DNA of 64,000 nucleotides from Hormiphora californensis. Taxonomy: Eukaryota > Ctenophora > Tentaculata > Cydippida > Pleurobrachiidae. Shown here one piece after another: positions 1 through 12,100 of the stretch. Made by a program: the position numbers and the translations under genes. Under the pieces are notes generated by a model. It ran no database searches. It had not been told where the DNA came from and saw only the letters and a list, made by a program, of their open reading frames with translations. The stretch is from the NCBI GenBank assembly GCA_020137815.1, contig CM035352.1, forward strand, positions 7,856,905 to 7,920,904, given 5' to 3'. How positions within the stretch are numbered: the stretch's first letter is position 1; every line of letters begins with the position of its first letter.

Positions 1-2600
1 AGCTCCTTAGCTGACCTGCCAGATGATTCAACCATCGTTTTTGGAGGTGACCTTAATTTCCCTGAAATCGACTGGGATTCTCTCTCACTGAATTTCAACA
101 ATCGTGGAAACTCAGGCGCTGCTAGTATTCTGTTTGAGCTCATGTCAGAGTTCTTCCTGACCCAGGTGATTGATACGGCGACTAGAGGTAACAACATTCT
201 GGACATACTCTTGACTAATCGCCCCACGCTAGCGACTAGAATATCAGCTACCGACACTCGCATGTCTGATCACCGGTTGGTTGATGTTGCTCTCTCAGTG
301 TCTCCGTCACTATCAGACAGGGAACACCAGTATCCTCCCATCATTGGATTCCGAGCTCTAGATTTTAATCGTGGTGACTTAGACAAACTCAAGAAACCAA
401 TCTCTGACTTTGACTGGGCTGGACTTCAATCGTCCACGTCACCTGAATCCTTCCCCGAACACTTCACCAGAGCGCTCCTTCAGATCTGCCAAGATCACCT
501 CCCCCTCAGACGCCCTACATCTGGAAGACCTAAAGTGTGCAATGGTATTCGCCGGAGAAAAGGACGCGTCAAAGCAAAGATAGCTGCTCTCATGTCCCTC
601 CCTACTTCTAACCAAGCTGCTCTCAGTTCAGCCCAGAGAAAACTCGTTGCCCTAGAGGAAGAAATGGCCCAGGCAATCGTGAACAGAATTGAGTCTCGTG
701 AACAGAAGGTGATCGGAAACTTAAAACTAAATCCCAAAGTTTTCTTTAATTACGCTAAATCACTTAACCGGCTCGATTCATCCATCAAGCTACTCTTTGA
801 CCCTGATGGCTCTGCAGTCACTGACCCTGTAGGCTATGGCAGACCTCCTCCAGTCTAAATTCTCTTCCTCCTTCAGTGATCCTAATGCTGAAGGCCTTCA
901 GTGGACTGCCCCGGAAACAGTACCTCAGTTCCCTTTCCCTGACATGTTACAGACTGACATTCATGCCGATATCATAACTGTCCTGAAAGACCTGAAACCC
1001 TAGTTCCGGATCTGGCCCTGATGGTATACCTGCTCTACTACTTAAACACTGCTGTGTATGAACTCGCTACTCCCCTATCAATAATTTGGAAAACGTCACT
1101 TGAAATTAAGAATAGTCCCTAGTGTTCTACAAACGGGCCACGATATTACCTCTCCACAAGAAGGGTCCCACATCTGACCCTGGTAACTATCGGCCTATTT
1201 CCCTGACGTCACATGTTGTCAAATGCTTTGAAAGGGTCGTCAGAAAGCATTTTGTGGACTATGTCGAGAATAACAACCTACTTTCCCCTAACCAGCACGG
1301 TTTCCGTAGTGGGAAAAGTTGTCTGACACAACTTCTAGACCATCTAGGTGATGTTACAGATGGTCTTATAGAAGGTGTAGCTACAGACACCATCTACCTG
1401 GACTATCAAAAAGCTTTTGATTCCATAGACCATAACCTTCTGCTGAAGAAACTTCATGCTTATGGATTCCCACCATTAATTGTTGACTGGATATCATCTT
1501 TCCTTTCCGGTAGAACACAAACTGTTACTGTCCAAGGAGCTAGTTCCAGACCTATTACTATCATCAGCGGTGTTCCCCAAGGGACCGTTCTGGCTCCTAT
1601 TCTTTTCATCCTTTTTGTGAACGACCTGGATTTGGCGATATCTCATTCAAAGGTTGGTCGCTTTGCTGACGATACCCGACTTAGCAAGAGGATCAGTTGC
1701 CAGCAGGATGTCCTGGATCTTCAGGAGGACCTCGATGCTACTTTAACATGGTCCTCATTCAACAACATGAAACTACACCCGAATAAATTCGATCTACTCA
1801 TCTCAGAGCCCTTCAATGAAAATCGGTCACTCCTTCGTCATCTCCCTTTCATCGACAATTTTAGGAAGTACGTCCTCCCTGATGATGGCCTGTTAGAGGA
1901 GAAGGAATTTGTCAAGGACCTGGGTTTCACTGTTCAATCCGGCCTTTCTGGTTCTCAGCATATATCCAATCTGGCTAGCCAGGGCAAGAAGATGGCAAGC
2001 TGGGCTCTTAGTGTTTTCCGGGCCAGGGATAAGACAACTATGCTTACCCTTTACAAAGCCCTCGTCAGAAGCCACTTAGAATATGTGTGTCCTCTCTGGG
2101 ATCCTTACACCCTTGCAGACATTAGGACTCTTGAAAGTGTTCAGCGCTCCTTCGTTGCCAAAATTGAATCAGCTGGCACCGACTACTGGGATCGGCTTTC
2201 GAACCTTGGTATAATGTCTCTACAGAGACGCCGAGAGCGATACTCAATTATCCATTGCTGGAAGATTCTTCACGGCCTAGCTCCTGGCTCCATAAAGTTC
2301 AATCCTACCTCTCCAAGAGGCATCCGTGCGGTGTATCCCCCTCCTCCTGATCGTAACACTTCTACTAAACGCTCTCGTACGCTTTACGAAAACAGCTTCT
2401 CGGTGAAGGCCCCTAAGCTATGGAACACTCTACCTGCACGTGTTACATTAGCGTATCCTCTAACATCGTTCAAGACTGCACTCCAAAGACACCTCGATAC
2501 AATTCCTGATCGTCCACCTATCGATGGTTATACTGCAGTAAACAATAATTCCTTACTTGATTGGTGGCGTATGGGTGGTTCTATGCAAAGGATGGCCTAG
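1..2600 (+). pseudogene. LINE family A ORF2 (endonuclease-reverse transcriptase), frameshifted
   Basis: The reading frame is open from base 1 to a stop at 858, which shows the endonuclease end. Homology then moves to another frame at about 836 (ADLLQSKFSSSFSDP), meets a stop near 1002, resumes as SSGSGPDGIPALLLKHC, and shifts again near 1055 and 1120. From 1122 to 2600 a single 492-codon frame carries the RT domain: YRPISLTSHVVKCFE, QHGFRSGKSCL, YLDYQKAFDSIDH, SGVPQGTVLAPILF and the catalytic FADD box (RFADDTRL). At least four lesions lie between the EN and RT parts, so this copy cannot make a full ORF2 protein. The RT part is still nearly clean, which suggests moderate age. Confidence 0.9.
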
Positions 2601-2645
2601 TGGATCTAGAGGATCTACTAAAACTCTCAAAGTAACCAAAGTAAG
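1..2645 (+). mobile_element. CR1/jockey-type LINE, family A copy 1 (5' end outside window, decayed)
   Basis: Non-LTR retrotransposon running from the window edge to about 2645. The C-terminal part of the endonuclease is visible first (GDLNFPEIDW and MSDHRLVDV motifs), then a linker, then a full reverse transcriptase domain. The 3' tail after the stop at 2600 contains AGTAACCAAAGTAAGTAACC, closely like the tail of a second copy near 35190, which places the element end about 2645. It abuts the 34-bp minisatellite. The endonuclease layout (QVID.ATRGNNILDILLTN) resembles CR1-clade elements; clade assignment is inference. Confidence 0.9.
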
Positions 2646-2652
2646 TAACCTT

Positions 2653-5346
2653 TCTTACACTGTCATCCCCCCATGTGTTCCCCATTTCTTACACTGTCAT
2701 CCCCCCATGTGTTCCCCCTTTCTTACACTGTCATCCCCCCATGTGTTCCCCCTTTCTTACACTGTCATCCCCCCATGTGTTCCCTATTTCTTACACTGTC
2801 ATCCCCCATGTGTTCCCCCTTTCTTACACTGTCATCCCCCCATGTGTTCCCCATTTCTTACACTGTCATCCCCCCATGTGTTCCCCATTTCTTACACTGT
2901 CATCCCCCCATGTGTTCCCTATTTCTTACACTGTCATCCCCCCACGTGTTCCCCCATTTCTTACACTGTCATCCCCCATGTGTTCCCCCTTTCTTACACT
3001 GTCATCCCCCCATGTGTTCCCCCTTTCTTACACTGTCATCCCCCCATGTGTTCCCCCTTTCTTACACTGTCATCCCCCATGTGTTCCCCATTTCTTACAC
3101 TGTCATCCCCCCATGTGTTCCCCCTTTCTTACACTGTCATCCCCCCATGTGTTCCCCTTTCTTACACTGTCATCCCCCCATGTGTTCCCCATTTCTTACA
3201 CTGTCATCCCCCCATGTGTTCCCCCTTTCTTACACTGTCATCCCCCCATGTGTTCCCCCTTTCTTACACTGTCATCCCCCCATGTGTTCCCCCTTTCTTA
3301 CACTGTCATCCCCCCATGTGTTCCCCCTTTCTTACACTGTCATCCCCCCATGTGTTCCCCCTTTCTTACACTGTCATCCCCCCATGTGTTCCCCTATTTC
3401 TTACACTGTCATCCCCCCATGTGTTCCCCCTTTCTTACACTGTCATCCCCCATGTGTTCCCCCTTTCTTACACTGTCATCCCCCATGTGTTCCCCCTTTC
3501 TTACACTGTCATCCCCCCATGTGTTCCCCCTTTCTTACACTGTCATCCCCCCATGTGTTCCCCCTTCTTACACTGTCATCCCCCCATGTGTTCCCCATTT
3601 CTTACACTGTCATCCCCCCATGTGATTCCCCCTTTCTTACACTGTCATCCCCCCATGTGTTCCCCCTTTCTTACACTGTCATCCCCCCATGTGTTCCCCA
3701 TTTCTTACACTGTCATCCCCCCACGTGTTCCCCCCTTTCTTACACTGTCATCCCCCCATGTGTTCCCCCTTTCTTACACTGTCATCCCCCCATGTGTTCC
3801 CCCATTTCTTACACTGTCATCCACACCCCACCCCTGTGTCCCCTTCCAGCCCCCCATGTGCCCCCATCCTAGCCCCTATGTCCCCAACCCTGTGCCCCCA
3901 TCCTAGCCCCCATGTGCCCCCATCCTAACCCCTGTGTCCCCTTCTAGCCCCCCATGTGTTCCCCCTCCTGTGTCCCCTTCTAGCCCCCCCCCATGTGTTC
4001 CCCCTCCTGTGTCCCCTTCCAGCCCCCCATGTGTTCCCCATTTCTTACACTGTCATCCCCCCATGTGTTCCCCCTTTCTTACACTGTCATCCCCCCATGT
4101 GTTCCCCATTTCTTACACTGTCATCCCCCCATGTGTTCCCCCTTTCTTACACTGTCATCCCCCCATGTGTTCCCCCTTTCTTACACTGTCATCCCCCCAT
4201 GTGTTCCCCCTTTCTTACACTGTCATCCCCCCATGTGTTCCCCCTTTCTTACACTGTCATCCCCCCATGTGTTCCCTATTTCTTACACTGTCATCCCCCC
4301 ATGTGTTCCCCCTTTCTTACACTGTCATCCCCCCATGTGTTCCCCCTTTCTTACACTGTCATCCCCCCATGTGTTCCCTATTTCTTACACTGTCATCCCC
4401 CCATGTGTTCCCCCTTTCTTACACTGTCATCCCCCCATGTGTTCCCCCTTTCTTACACTGTCATCCCCCCATGTGTTCCCCCTTTCTTACACTGTCATCC
4501 CCCCATGTGTTCCCCCTTTCTTACACTGTCATCCCCCCATGTGTTCCCCATTTCTTACACTGTCATCCCCCCATGTGTTCCCCCTTTCTTACACTGTCAT
4601 CCCCCCATGTGTTCCCTATTTCTTACACTGTCATCCCCCCATGTGTTCCCCCTTTCTTACACTGTCATCCCCCATGTGTTCCCTATTTCTTACACTGTCA
4701 TCCCCCCATGTGTTCCCTATTTCTTACACTGTCATCCCCCCATGTGTTCCCCCTTTCTTACACTGTCATCCCCCATGTGTTCCCCCTTTCTTACACTGTC
4801 ATCCCCCCATGTGTTCCCCCTTTCTTACACTGTCACCCCCCATGTGTTTCCCCCTTTCTTACACTGTCATCCCCCCATGTGTTCCCCCTTTCTTACACTG
4901 TCATCCCCCCATGTGTTCCCCCTTTCTTACACTGTCATCCCCCCATGTGTTCCCCCTTTCTTACACTGTCATCCCCCCATGTGTTCCCCCTTTCTTACAC
5001 TGTCATCCCCCCATGTGTTCCCCCTTTCTTACACTGTCATCCCCCCATGTGTTCCCCCTTTCTTACACTGTCATCCCCCCATGTGTTCCCCCTTTCTTAC
5101 ACTGTCATCCCCCCATGTGTTCCCCCTTTCTTACACTGTCATCCCCCCATGTGTTCCCCCTTTCTTACACTGTCATCCCCCCATGTGTTCCCCCTTTCTT
5201 ACACTGTCATCCCCCCATGTGTTCCCCCTTTCTTACACTGTCATCCCCCATGTGTTCCCTATTTCTTACACTGTCATCCCCCCATGTGTTCCCCTATTTC
5301 TTACACTGTCATCCCCCCATGTGTTCCCCCTTTCTTACACTGTCAT
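2653..5346. repeat. 34-bp minisatellite, about 73 copies, carrying a splice-donor motif
   Basis: Tandem array of a 34-bp unit (+ strand TTTCTTACACTGTCATCCCC then CCATGTGTTCCCCC). There are about 34 copies at 2653-3822, a degenerate C-rich interruption at 3823-4030, and about 39 copies at 4031-5346. Variants are single-base changes or loss of one or two C. Because 34 is not a multiple of 3 and the unit has no stop, all three + frames stay open for about 1.5 kb; these are not genes. On the minus strand each unit reads GGGGATGACAGT then GTAAGAAA. That is identical over 20 nt to the end and 5' splice site of the LE exon at 5339-5500, so the array looks seeded by that junction. Confidence 0.97.
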
Positions 5347-8300
5347 CCCCACAGGCACCACACCGGACTGGATCCACAAAGGGTCCATTGTCCCGGATAC
5401 AGGGGCACTGTCCGGTGACCTTATCACACACGTTACTCTCAGAGTTGTCCGGATCACAATTACAAGTTAGACACCCCTCATCAACATTATAGAATCCATC
5501 CTGGAGTGGGGATGTGCAATGTTAGGGAATTATGGAGAAGGGAGGTGCAACATTTCAGACAACTTGGGACTTTGATTCTCCCCGAAATAGAGGATATATC
5601 GGGGGCGGATACCATACCTTACAAGATCCACACTTGATACCCTCGTGACGTTCCTTACAGACACATTGACCAGATAGGGCGTCACACTGGGGGCTACTGG
5701 ACCCAATACGGAAACAACCACAATCTGAAACACACAGGGGCTACTCAATATGACACATTAGGAAATGGGTATGGGTTGGCTGATTTAGGATCAGTTCACC
5801 CAACAAGTAGCACACCAGCTCCCCCTCCACACAGTCAACCTCCCTCCCCTCCCCTATTCCCCATATTACCTCCCCCTCATCCCTTCTTACCTGTACACTC
5901 TCCATTAGCCAGGTATGTTGAGGGGGGACAAGTTGCACACCTCCTCCCTCCACACCTCCTCCTTCCCTCCCCTCCCCTATTCCCCATATTACCTCCCCCT
6001 CCTCCCTCCTTACCTGTACACTCTCCATTAGCCAGGTATGTTGAGGGGGGACAGGTCGCACACCTCCCCCTCCACACCTCCTCCTTCCCTCCCCTCCCCT
6101 ATTCCCCATATTACCTCCCCCTCATCCCTTCTTACCTGTACACTCTCCATTAGCCAGGTATGTTGAGGGGGGACAGGTCGCACACCTCCCCCTCCACACC
6201 TCCTCCTTCCCTCCCCTCCCCTATTCCCCATATTACCTCCCCCTCATCCCTTCTTACCTGTGCACTCTCCATTAGCCAGGTATGTTGAGGGGGGACAGGT
6301 CGCACACCTCCCCCTCCACACCTCCTCCTTCCCTCCCCTCCCCTATTCCCCATATTACCTCCCCCTCATCCCTCCTTACCTGTACACTCTCCATTAGCCA
6401 GGTATGTTGAGTGGGGACAGGTAGCACACCTCCTCTCATCCACATACACCTCCCCCTCCACACAATCGCACTGACCACTATTGTCACATGCTGCTGACTC
6501 GTCATATGTATTTTTAGTGACACACCCACACGGTACACACCGCCCTCCTGATAGATACTGGTCATCTGGACACTTCTCACAACTGAAATTGAGGGGGGGG
6601 GGGAGGTATAGAGATTACTAAATTAGGATCAGTGGAATATGCGAGTGGCAAGGTAATTGTCTGTTCTGCTAGTGTTTCTGTAGTGACTAATTATGTAGGC
6701 TGTAGGGACATATCAATGGGGACTATCACAAAGGGAGGTTATCAAGACTCACGTTCGTTCGTTAAGGTATTCCAGGCCTGGCTGGCAGTTACACTGTCCT
6801 GTTTCCTTATCACATACATCAGATAACGAATAGGTGGGATTACAGGCGCACTTTCTACACCCAGCACTCACATCATAATATCCATCCTGATGGATATAGA
6901 GTTGTTACGACTTACGAAGTCACCCCTATTATTGCTAGCGCAGAGGGGGAATTTCATTACCAAAGATAAAGAAGGGCTTGTTACTCAACCCACTACTCAA
7001 CGAAGGACCGGTTTAGTTGCAGCAATTTACGACTAACTGTATAAACGCTGGTAGCTGTAGGACGGATCACGACAATTGGGACATTAGTGGTGGGTATAGT
7101 AACCCGTTTTATCTATTTATCGTTTACCTGGCATTGGTCACATTGAGGTCCAGTAAATTTGCTCCTACAGTCACACTCTTGGGTGACTGGGTCACATTGC
7201 TGACTCTTTGAACCCTCCAAACTACACGCACAATCTGCAGAAGGAGGTGTGTCAGGAGGTCTGTATACTATACAGACCTGTATAGTTTGGGAGGGTGCAG
7301 CTGTGTTATGAGTTCTTTGGGAGGGCGGTAATGATAATTTTGAAACTTTCTAGAGGGGATCCAAGATCTATAAGTCTAGTCCCAAATCATTAAAAACTAC
7401 AGTATAATAGAAGTTGTATTACAACGAAAAATAAAAGTTACCGTAGACGCTGATTACTGCGAATTTCCGGATAATGATCCCCATGTATCTGATATTAGCG
7501 GAGTATTTTAGAGTTCCCGTCACCTCGCCAACAAAGATCTCAGAGATAAGTTCATACTGCTCATCAACCGGCTCCCTGCGGAGGCATTATGAGGGGGTGT
7601 TGAACACACGTGATCTGAGTAACGCATATGATCTGAGTAACGCGTGATCTGAGTAACGCGTGATCTCAGTAACGCATGATCTGAGTAACGCGTGATGAGT
7701 AACGCGTAGTTAGTGACGCGTGATGGGTAACGCGTGATAAGTAACCGCGAAACATTGCACTTACAAGGTATCAGTTACTGAGTGTCCGTCAATTTTACAT
7801 TTCCTAGCAGTACAGGGTGTCCCCTTGTACCTCCAGTCCACACCCCTGCTGGGTTTTTGTTGCAAACCGTAGAGGAAGGCAGTGAGGGTTACAATGTCCC
7901 CCCTCTGTACAGAGATGGAGGGTACATCGAATGCTGCAGAGGGTAGGAGGATATGTTTTAGTAAATCAGACAATCATAGTCCTATAATTCTCCTGATGTA
8001 ACCTAGGAGGTTCTTGCTCGTGGCAGGCCCTCTTTTCAGGCCAGATAACACATGTACTAATTGGTGATCTAGTGTGTGGGGCATGTACTTGAGTGGCATT
8101 CATCTAGAGTGGCATGCCGCATGATCCACCCTGTACTTACAGATGACCTCAACGTTAGCCACCGTATCCTGTATCACGTCCCCAAAGACCATCCTACAGG
8201 TGTATTCAGTGTCCTCCCGGGGTTGGATGGTGAGGGAGAGGAAGGTTTGTTCCTCAATAACATTAGACCCACATTCCTCACTCACACACCCATCAGGTCC

Positions 8301-8401
8301 TAACCAGTAGACTTTGTCAGGTAGGATGGAGGGGTTGTCAAGGGCACATGTCACTGTTCCTGTCTCCCCTTCTTCAACTACTATGTCATTAGCCTCAGCC
8401 A
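5339..8401 (-). CDS. Ig-Ig-laminin-EGF segment of the extracellular-matrix/adhesion locus (8 exons, both ends open)
   Basis: Exons in transcript order: 8401-8141, 7933-7765, 7575-7442, 7234-7128, 6886-6753, 6582-6380, 5724-5618, 5500-5339. All have GT-AG borders and matching phases (1-1, 1-2, 2-1, 1-0, 0-2, 2-1, 1-0, 0-0). Exon 1 is an Ig domain (VTCAL, YWLGPDG, DTEYTCRM). Exons 2-3 form a second Ig-like domain. The others encode paired laminin-type EGF modules such as CDPVTQECDCRSKFTGPQCDQC. No signal-peptide exon was found between 8402 and the upstream stop at 9108. The first exon accepts phase 1, the same phase left by the upstream gene's exon 24, so this may be a long isoform of that gene that skips the TSP1 exon. 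No exon was found below 5339; the gene runs into the minisatellite and LINE or out of the window. Confidence 0.82.
5870..6380. repeat. 122-bp tandem repeat, 4 copies of the 3' end of an LE exon plus its donor
   Basis: Four ~122-bp units follow the LE exon at 6582-6380 in transcript direction. Each carries about 53 nt of that exon (RCATCPPSTYLANGECTG), the donor GTAAGAAGG or GTAAGGAGG, and about 65 nt of C/T-rich intron. Donors lie at about 5890, 6013, 6135 and 6257, with the real one at 6379, giving spacings of 122-123 bp. The real exon has CPHSTY where copies have CPPSTY. Apparent ORFs on both strands here are repeat artefacts. Confidence 0.95.
7605..7745. repeat. Short intronic satellite with core GTAACGCGTGATCTGA
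   Basis: About eight degenerate 15-21 bp repeats of GTAACGCGTGATCTGA, rich in ACGCGT, lie in the intron between the exons at 7765 and 7575. A related cluster lies at 10515-10600 in another intron of the same locus, so this is a dispersed family rather than a single slippage event. Confidence 0.8.
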
Positions 8402-9107
8402 CTGAGTGAAATGAGGGTGTTAGTTAGTTTCATGTCTACTTGGAAGGAGTGGTGAATTGTTCCTCTGTTTTAGTGTATTGGTTCAACAGCCACTGAGGGT
8501 GAAATGAGGGTGTTACTAACACTTTTAGCTACCCGGGAGGAGGAGTGTGGTGTGTACTGCGTGAAGTGTCCTTGAAATGAGTCATGTATTTCATCACCAA
8601 AGTCATGTAGGACTGTTTAGGTCCGTGATTGTTTGATTGTATGTGAGCTACGTTTAGTATTGGTCCGTTCCATACATGAGTAAAACAAGATATGTCAACC
8701 ATAACAAAATATTTTAATTAAGGTTTTATGGAAATTAAAAATAAAATCACAAACACAAAATATCTACATTATATTTAACAAATAAACTAACATAATGAAA
8801 CTATAACTACGTATCACTCATCACACAATTTAGACTAGCTATAAACATATTATTTTCCGATATCTCGACTAGCGATTAGCGGTATTTGGCCATCTCTTAC
8901 TAAACTCTGCATTTCTCTCACTGCAATCTGTCAACTCCATTCACTACTCTACGTACAGTCAAACCTCGATTTAGTTTACCGGTCCTCGATATACTGCGTA
9001 CACCTCGATATACAACTTTGTATTCCCTGAGAGTCCACAAAATCTAGATTTGACTGTTCACGATATCCTACTATCTTATAGCTCTGATGATACAGCTCTC
9101 CCAGTCC
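8402..9107. other. Gap between TSP1 stop and downstream Ig exon; probable 3' UTR or intron
   Basis: No signal-peptide exon, start codon with usable donor, or other coding exon was found on the minus strand. The sequence is AT-rich. An ATTAAA-like polyadenylation signal (TTTAAT on +) lies near 8711. A copy of the Ig-exon acceptor region (CAGCCACTGAG then GGTGAAATGAGGGTGTTA) is repeated at about 8479, a partial duplication of the junction at 8401. Confidence 0.5.
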
Positions 9108-12100
9108 CTAACCGAATCCAACCAGTCCCAAACTCTTCTTAAGTCGTCTACTAAAGTTATCACACTCTCCCCCAGTACATTCCTCCGTCTGGATATTGGG
9201 GTTGGAGCAGTCTTCAGTGTTGGGGATGGTGTTGTGGTCACCGGTAGCTGGTTCTATCTTGTATTGGTACCGCATCTTGATACATCTACCTTCCCTGATC
9301 TGGCAGTCAGACCATTCCGTCCAGGGTTCTAGCCTACAGGCTCCTGGTACAATATGGGTTAGATATTGGAGAAATACTGGGCTCGAGATGCTGCACTTTA
9401 AATACCACGGGTAGAGTTGTTAATTGAGTTACTCAACAAGGGGTGGAGTAGAGTTGGTATCACCATGTCGTAGAAACAGAAACACATCACGGTATGAAGA
9501 CAATTCCCCAAGCAGCGGCTTTAGCAAACAACGAGGAACTCCACGCGGAGTATACGGGCAGCAACTATAAAAACAAGAAGGCTTCACAAACCAGGGAAAA
9601 GGCAGCTTCATGAAACTTCACAAACAAAGCAAACCCAAACGAAAACGGACAGAAATCTATATTATGTCCCCCAAAACAACACCACTTTGTACACAGCTTT
9701 CACACACTTTTAGCTTATCACTCAGCTTTAAATCACACCACATTTCACTCACAGATGTTCACGCATCACACACAGCTCTGTTCACACTGTACTTACTTGT
9801 GTCACACTTGGTGCCGACAATACCAGGATTACAGTCACATTTTCCCTCGTAGGTTGAACAGTTGTAACGCTGCGAACCGGTCTCGTGGCATCCACAATCT
9901 GGGGGGGGGGGGATGTAACATGGTAATCATGGTAACTTACCAACACACTCCCTAGTAACCATGGTAACTTACCAACACACTCCCTAGTAACCATGGTAAC
10001 TTACCAACACACTCCCTAGTAACCATGGTAACCATGGTAACTTACCAACACATTCTCTAGAAACCATGGTAACTTACCAACACACTCCCTAGTAACCATG
10101 GTAACTTACCAACACACTCCCTAGTAACCATGGTAACACTTACCAACACACTCCCTAGTAACCATGGTAACACTTACCAACACATTCCCTAGTAACCATG
10201 GTAACTTACCAACACACTCCCTAGTAACCATGGTAACACTTACCAACACATTCCCTAGTAACCATGATAACTTACCAACACACTCCCTAGTAACAATGGT
10301 AACCATGGTAACACTTACCAACACACTCCCTAGTAACCATGGTAACTCACCAACACACTCCCTAGTAACGGGATCCAGATATTCATGGAACATAAAGTTA
10401 TCCCTGCACCCGTCACACGTTCTCCCCTCGTATCGTGTCCTTCCGGGGATACACTCACACTGTCCAGTAATCTAGAGGGATGGGGTTCATGTAGAGCTGT
10501 CACACAAACAAAGTGGGTAACGCACTACACCAGTACACCACGCGTGATAAGTAATGCGTGACACCACGTGTGATAACTAACGCGTGATTAGTAACGCGTT
10601 AAATGAGGTATACCTGGTCACATTTCTTGCTCTTGTTGATTGTTCCCCATGGGTTGCAGTTACACGGCTTACATCCCTCACCACTGTTGATGCCATAGGT
10701 ATCACCCTGACAAAGAATAAGGTTGTTAGGCTCTCACTGTAATATCGCAAACGGTGCTCCAATTTGAGAGCTATTTATACCACTATGTATATACCACTAG
10801 GTAGGATCCGAAAAACAGAAACAGATCAAATGTTATCCTCCTCCTACTTGCAGCTATACCTCGCATTGAGAACAGTCCCGCCCAGTAACACCGTCCAGAC
10901 AGAAGCACTGTCCGGTCAGGTTATCACATGTTGAGTTAACACTTCCACCCTCATTGCAACCACATGCTGCAAGATAGATAGTGTGTTACAGGGTGTTGCT
11001 TAGTAATTGAACCACCTCATTATTTGCATCAGGAACCTCCAAATAATCACAGCATGAACAGCGCTATAAAATCACCCTGTACATCAACATGTGGTTACCA
11101 CCCCGGCTAACCATGATGTCATACTTTACACATGTATTGTCATATTGTCACTCAACAAGGCTAGCTGCTGACGTCATTACTCACGTATGCACTGTCCATT
11201 ATACTGGTAAGTTCCCTCCTCACAGGTGGTACATGTCCTGGGATCACTGTAGATAACTCCACTCTTACAGAAGCACTGCCCACTATCATCACACGTAGCT
11301 AGACCACCCAGAGTGTACATTGTGTTACAATTACACGGCTGACACCCGCTGATCAGATCGTAATATCCGTCCTGTAAAGGGGGGGGGGTAGTAGTATTCG
11401 TCCTAAAATAATGGGGGGGGGGTAGTAACATTCGTCCTAGAAGTAAAAAAGCGGGGGTGAGTGGGTTGGTTTAGTAAAATCCAGTGGGTATAGAGAAAGG
11501 GCCAATGGGTGAGAGAAGAAGACGATTCGTGTAATATGTGAGGAACAGAAAGAATAACATTATTTAAATACGATCCCTGTTTCGTACCTGGCATTCATCG
11601 CATTTGATTCCCATTGCCCCCACCCTGCAGTCACACGCCCCATCCATGAAACAGAGGTCTGATTCTGAGCCGTACGGGTTACATCCACAATCTAGAAAGG
11701 GGGACGGTGGTGGTTCGGTAAAATAGCCAATAGGGGGTGAGCGATTTTAAATTCATCCATGGGTTGGTTAAGCGGTTTTCAACAGATAATCACTTACCCC
11801 AACACTCCCGGTTATAAGGGTACTGATAAGGTCCACAAGGTTCACATCTCCTAGGGTCCAGGAAATAGAAGTTGCTCTCCTCGATACAGTTGCACTGTCC
11901 AGTTGTAACATCACACCACCCATCGGCCTGGTAGGTGCCACTACCGTCACAGCCACATGGGATACAACCAATGGCACCGGCATCACCGAACCAGTTACCG
12001 TTCTGGGGTGGGGGAGTGAGTTATTAGGGTTCTAGGGCGGGCGGGAAGTGGGTGGGGAGGGGGTTAGAAACTAGTTACCGTTCTGTGAGGGAGGGGAGGA

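Noticed and set aside
2557-5492. Six long + strand open frames (up to 504 codons) with Pro/Cys/His-rich repeats
   Set aside because: They are the three frames of the 34-bp minisatellite, open because the unit lacks stops and its length is not a multiple of 3.
9925-10370. CRISPR-like array of ~30-bp repeats
   Set aside because: The repeats are contiguous or joined by the same CATGGTAAC filler, with no unique spacers, and the setting is a eukaryotic intron.
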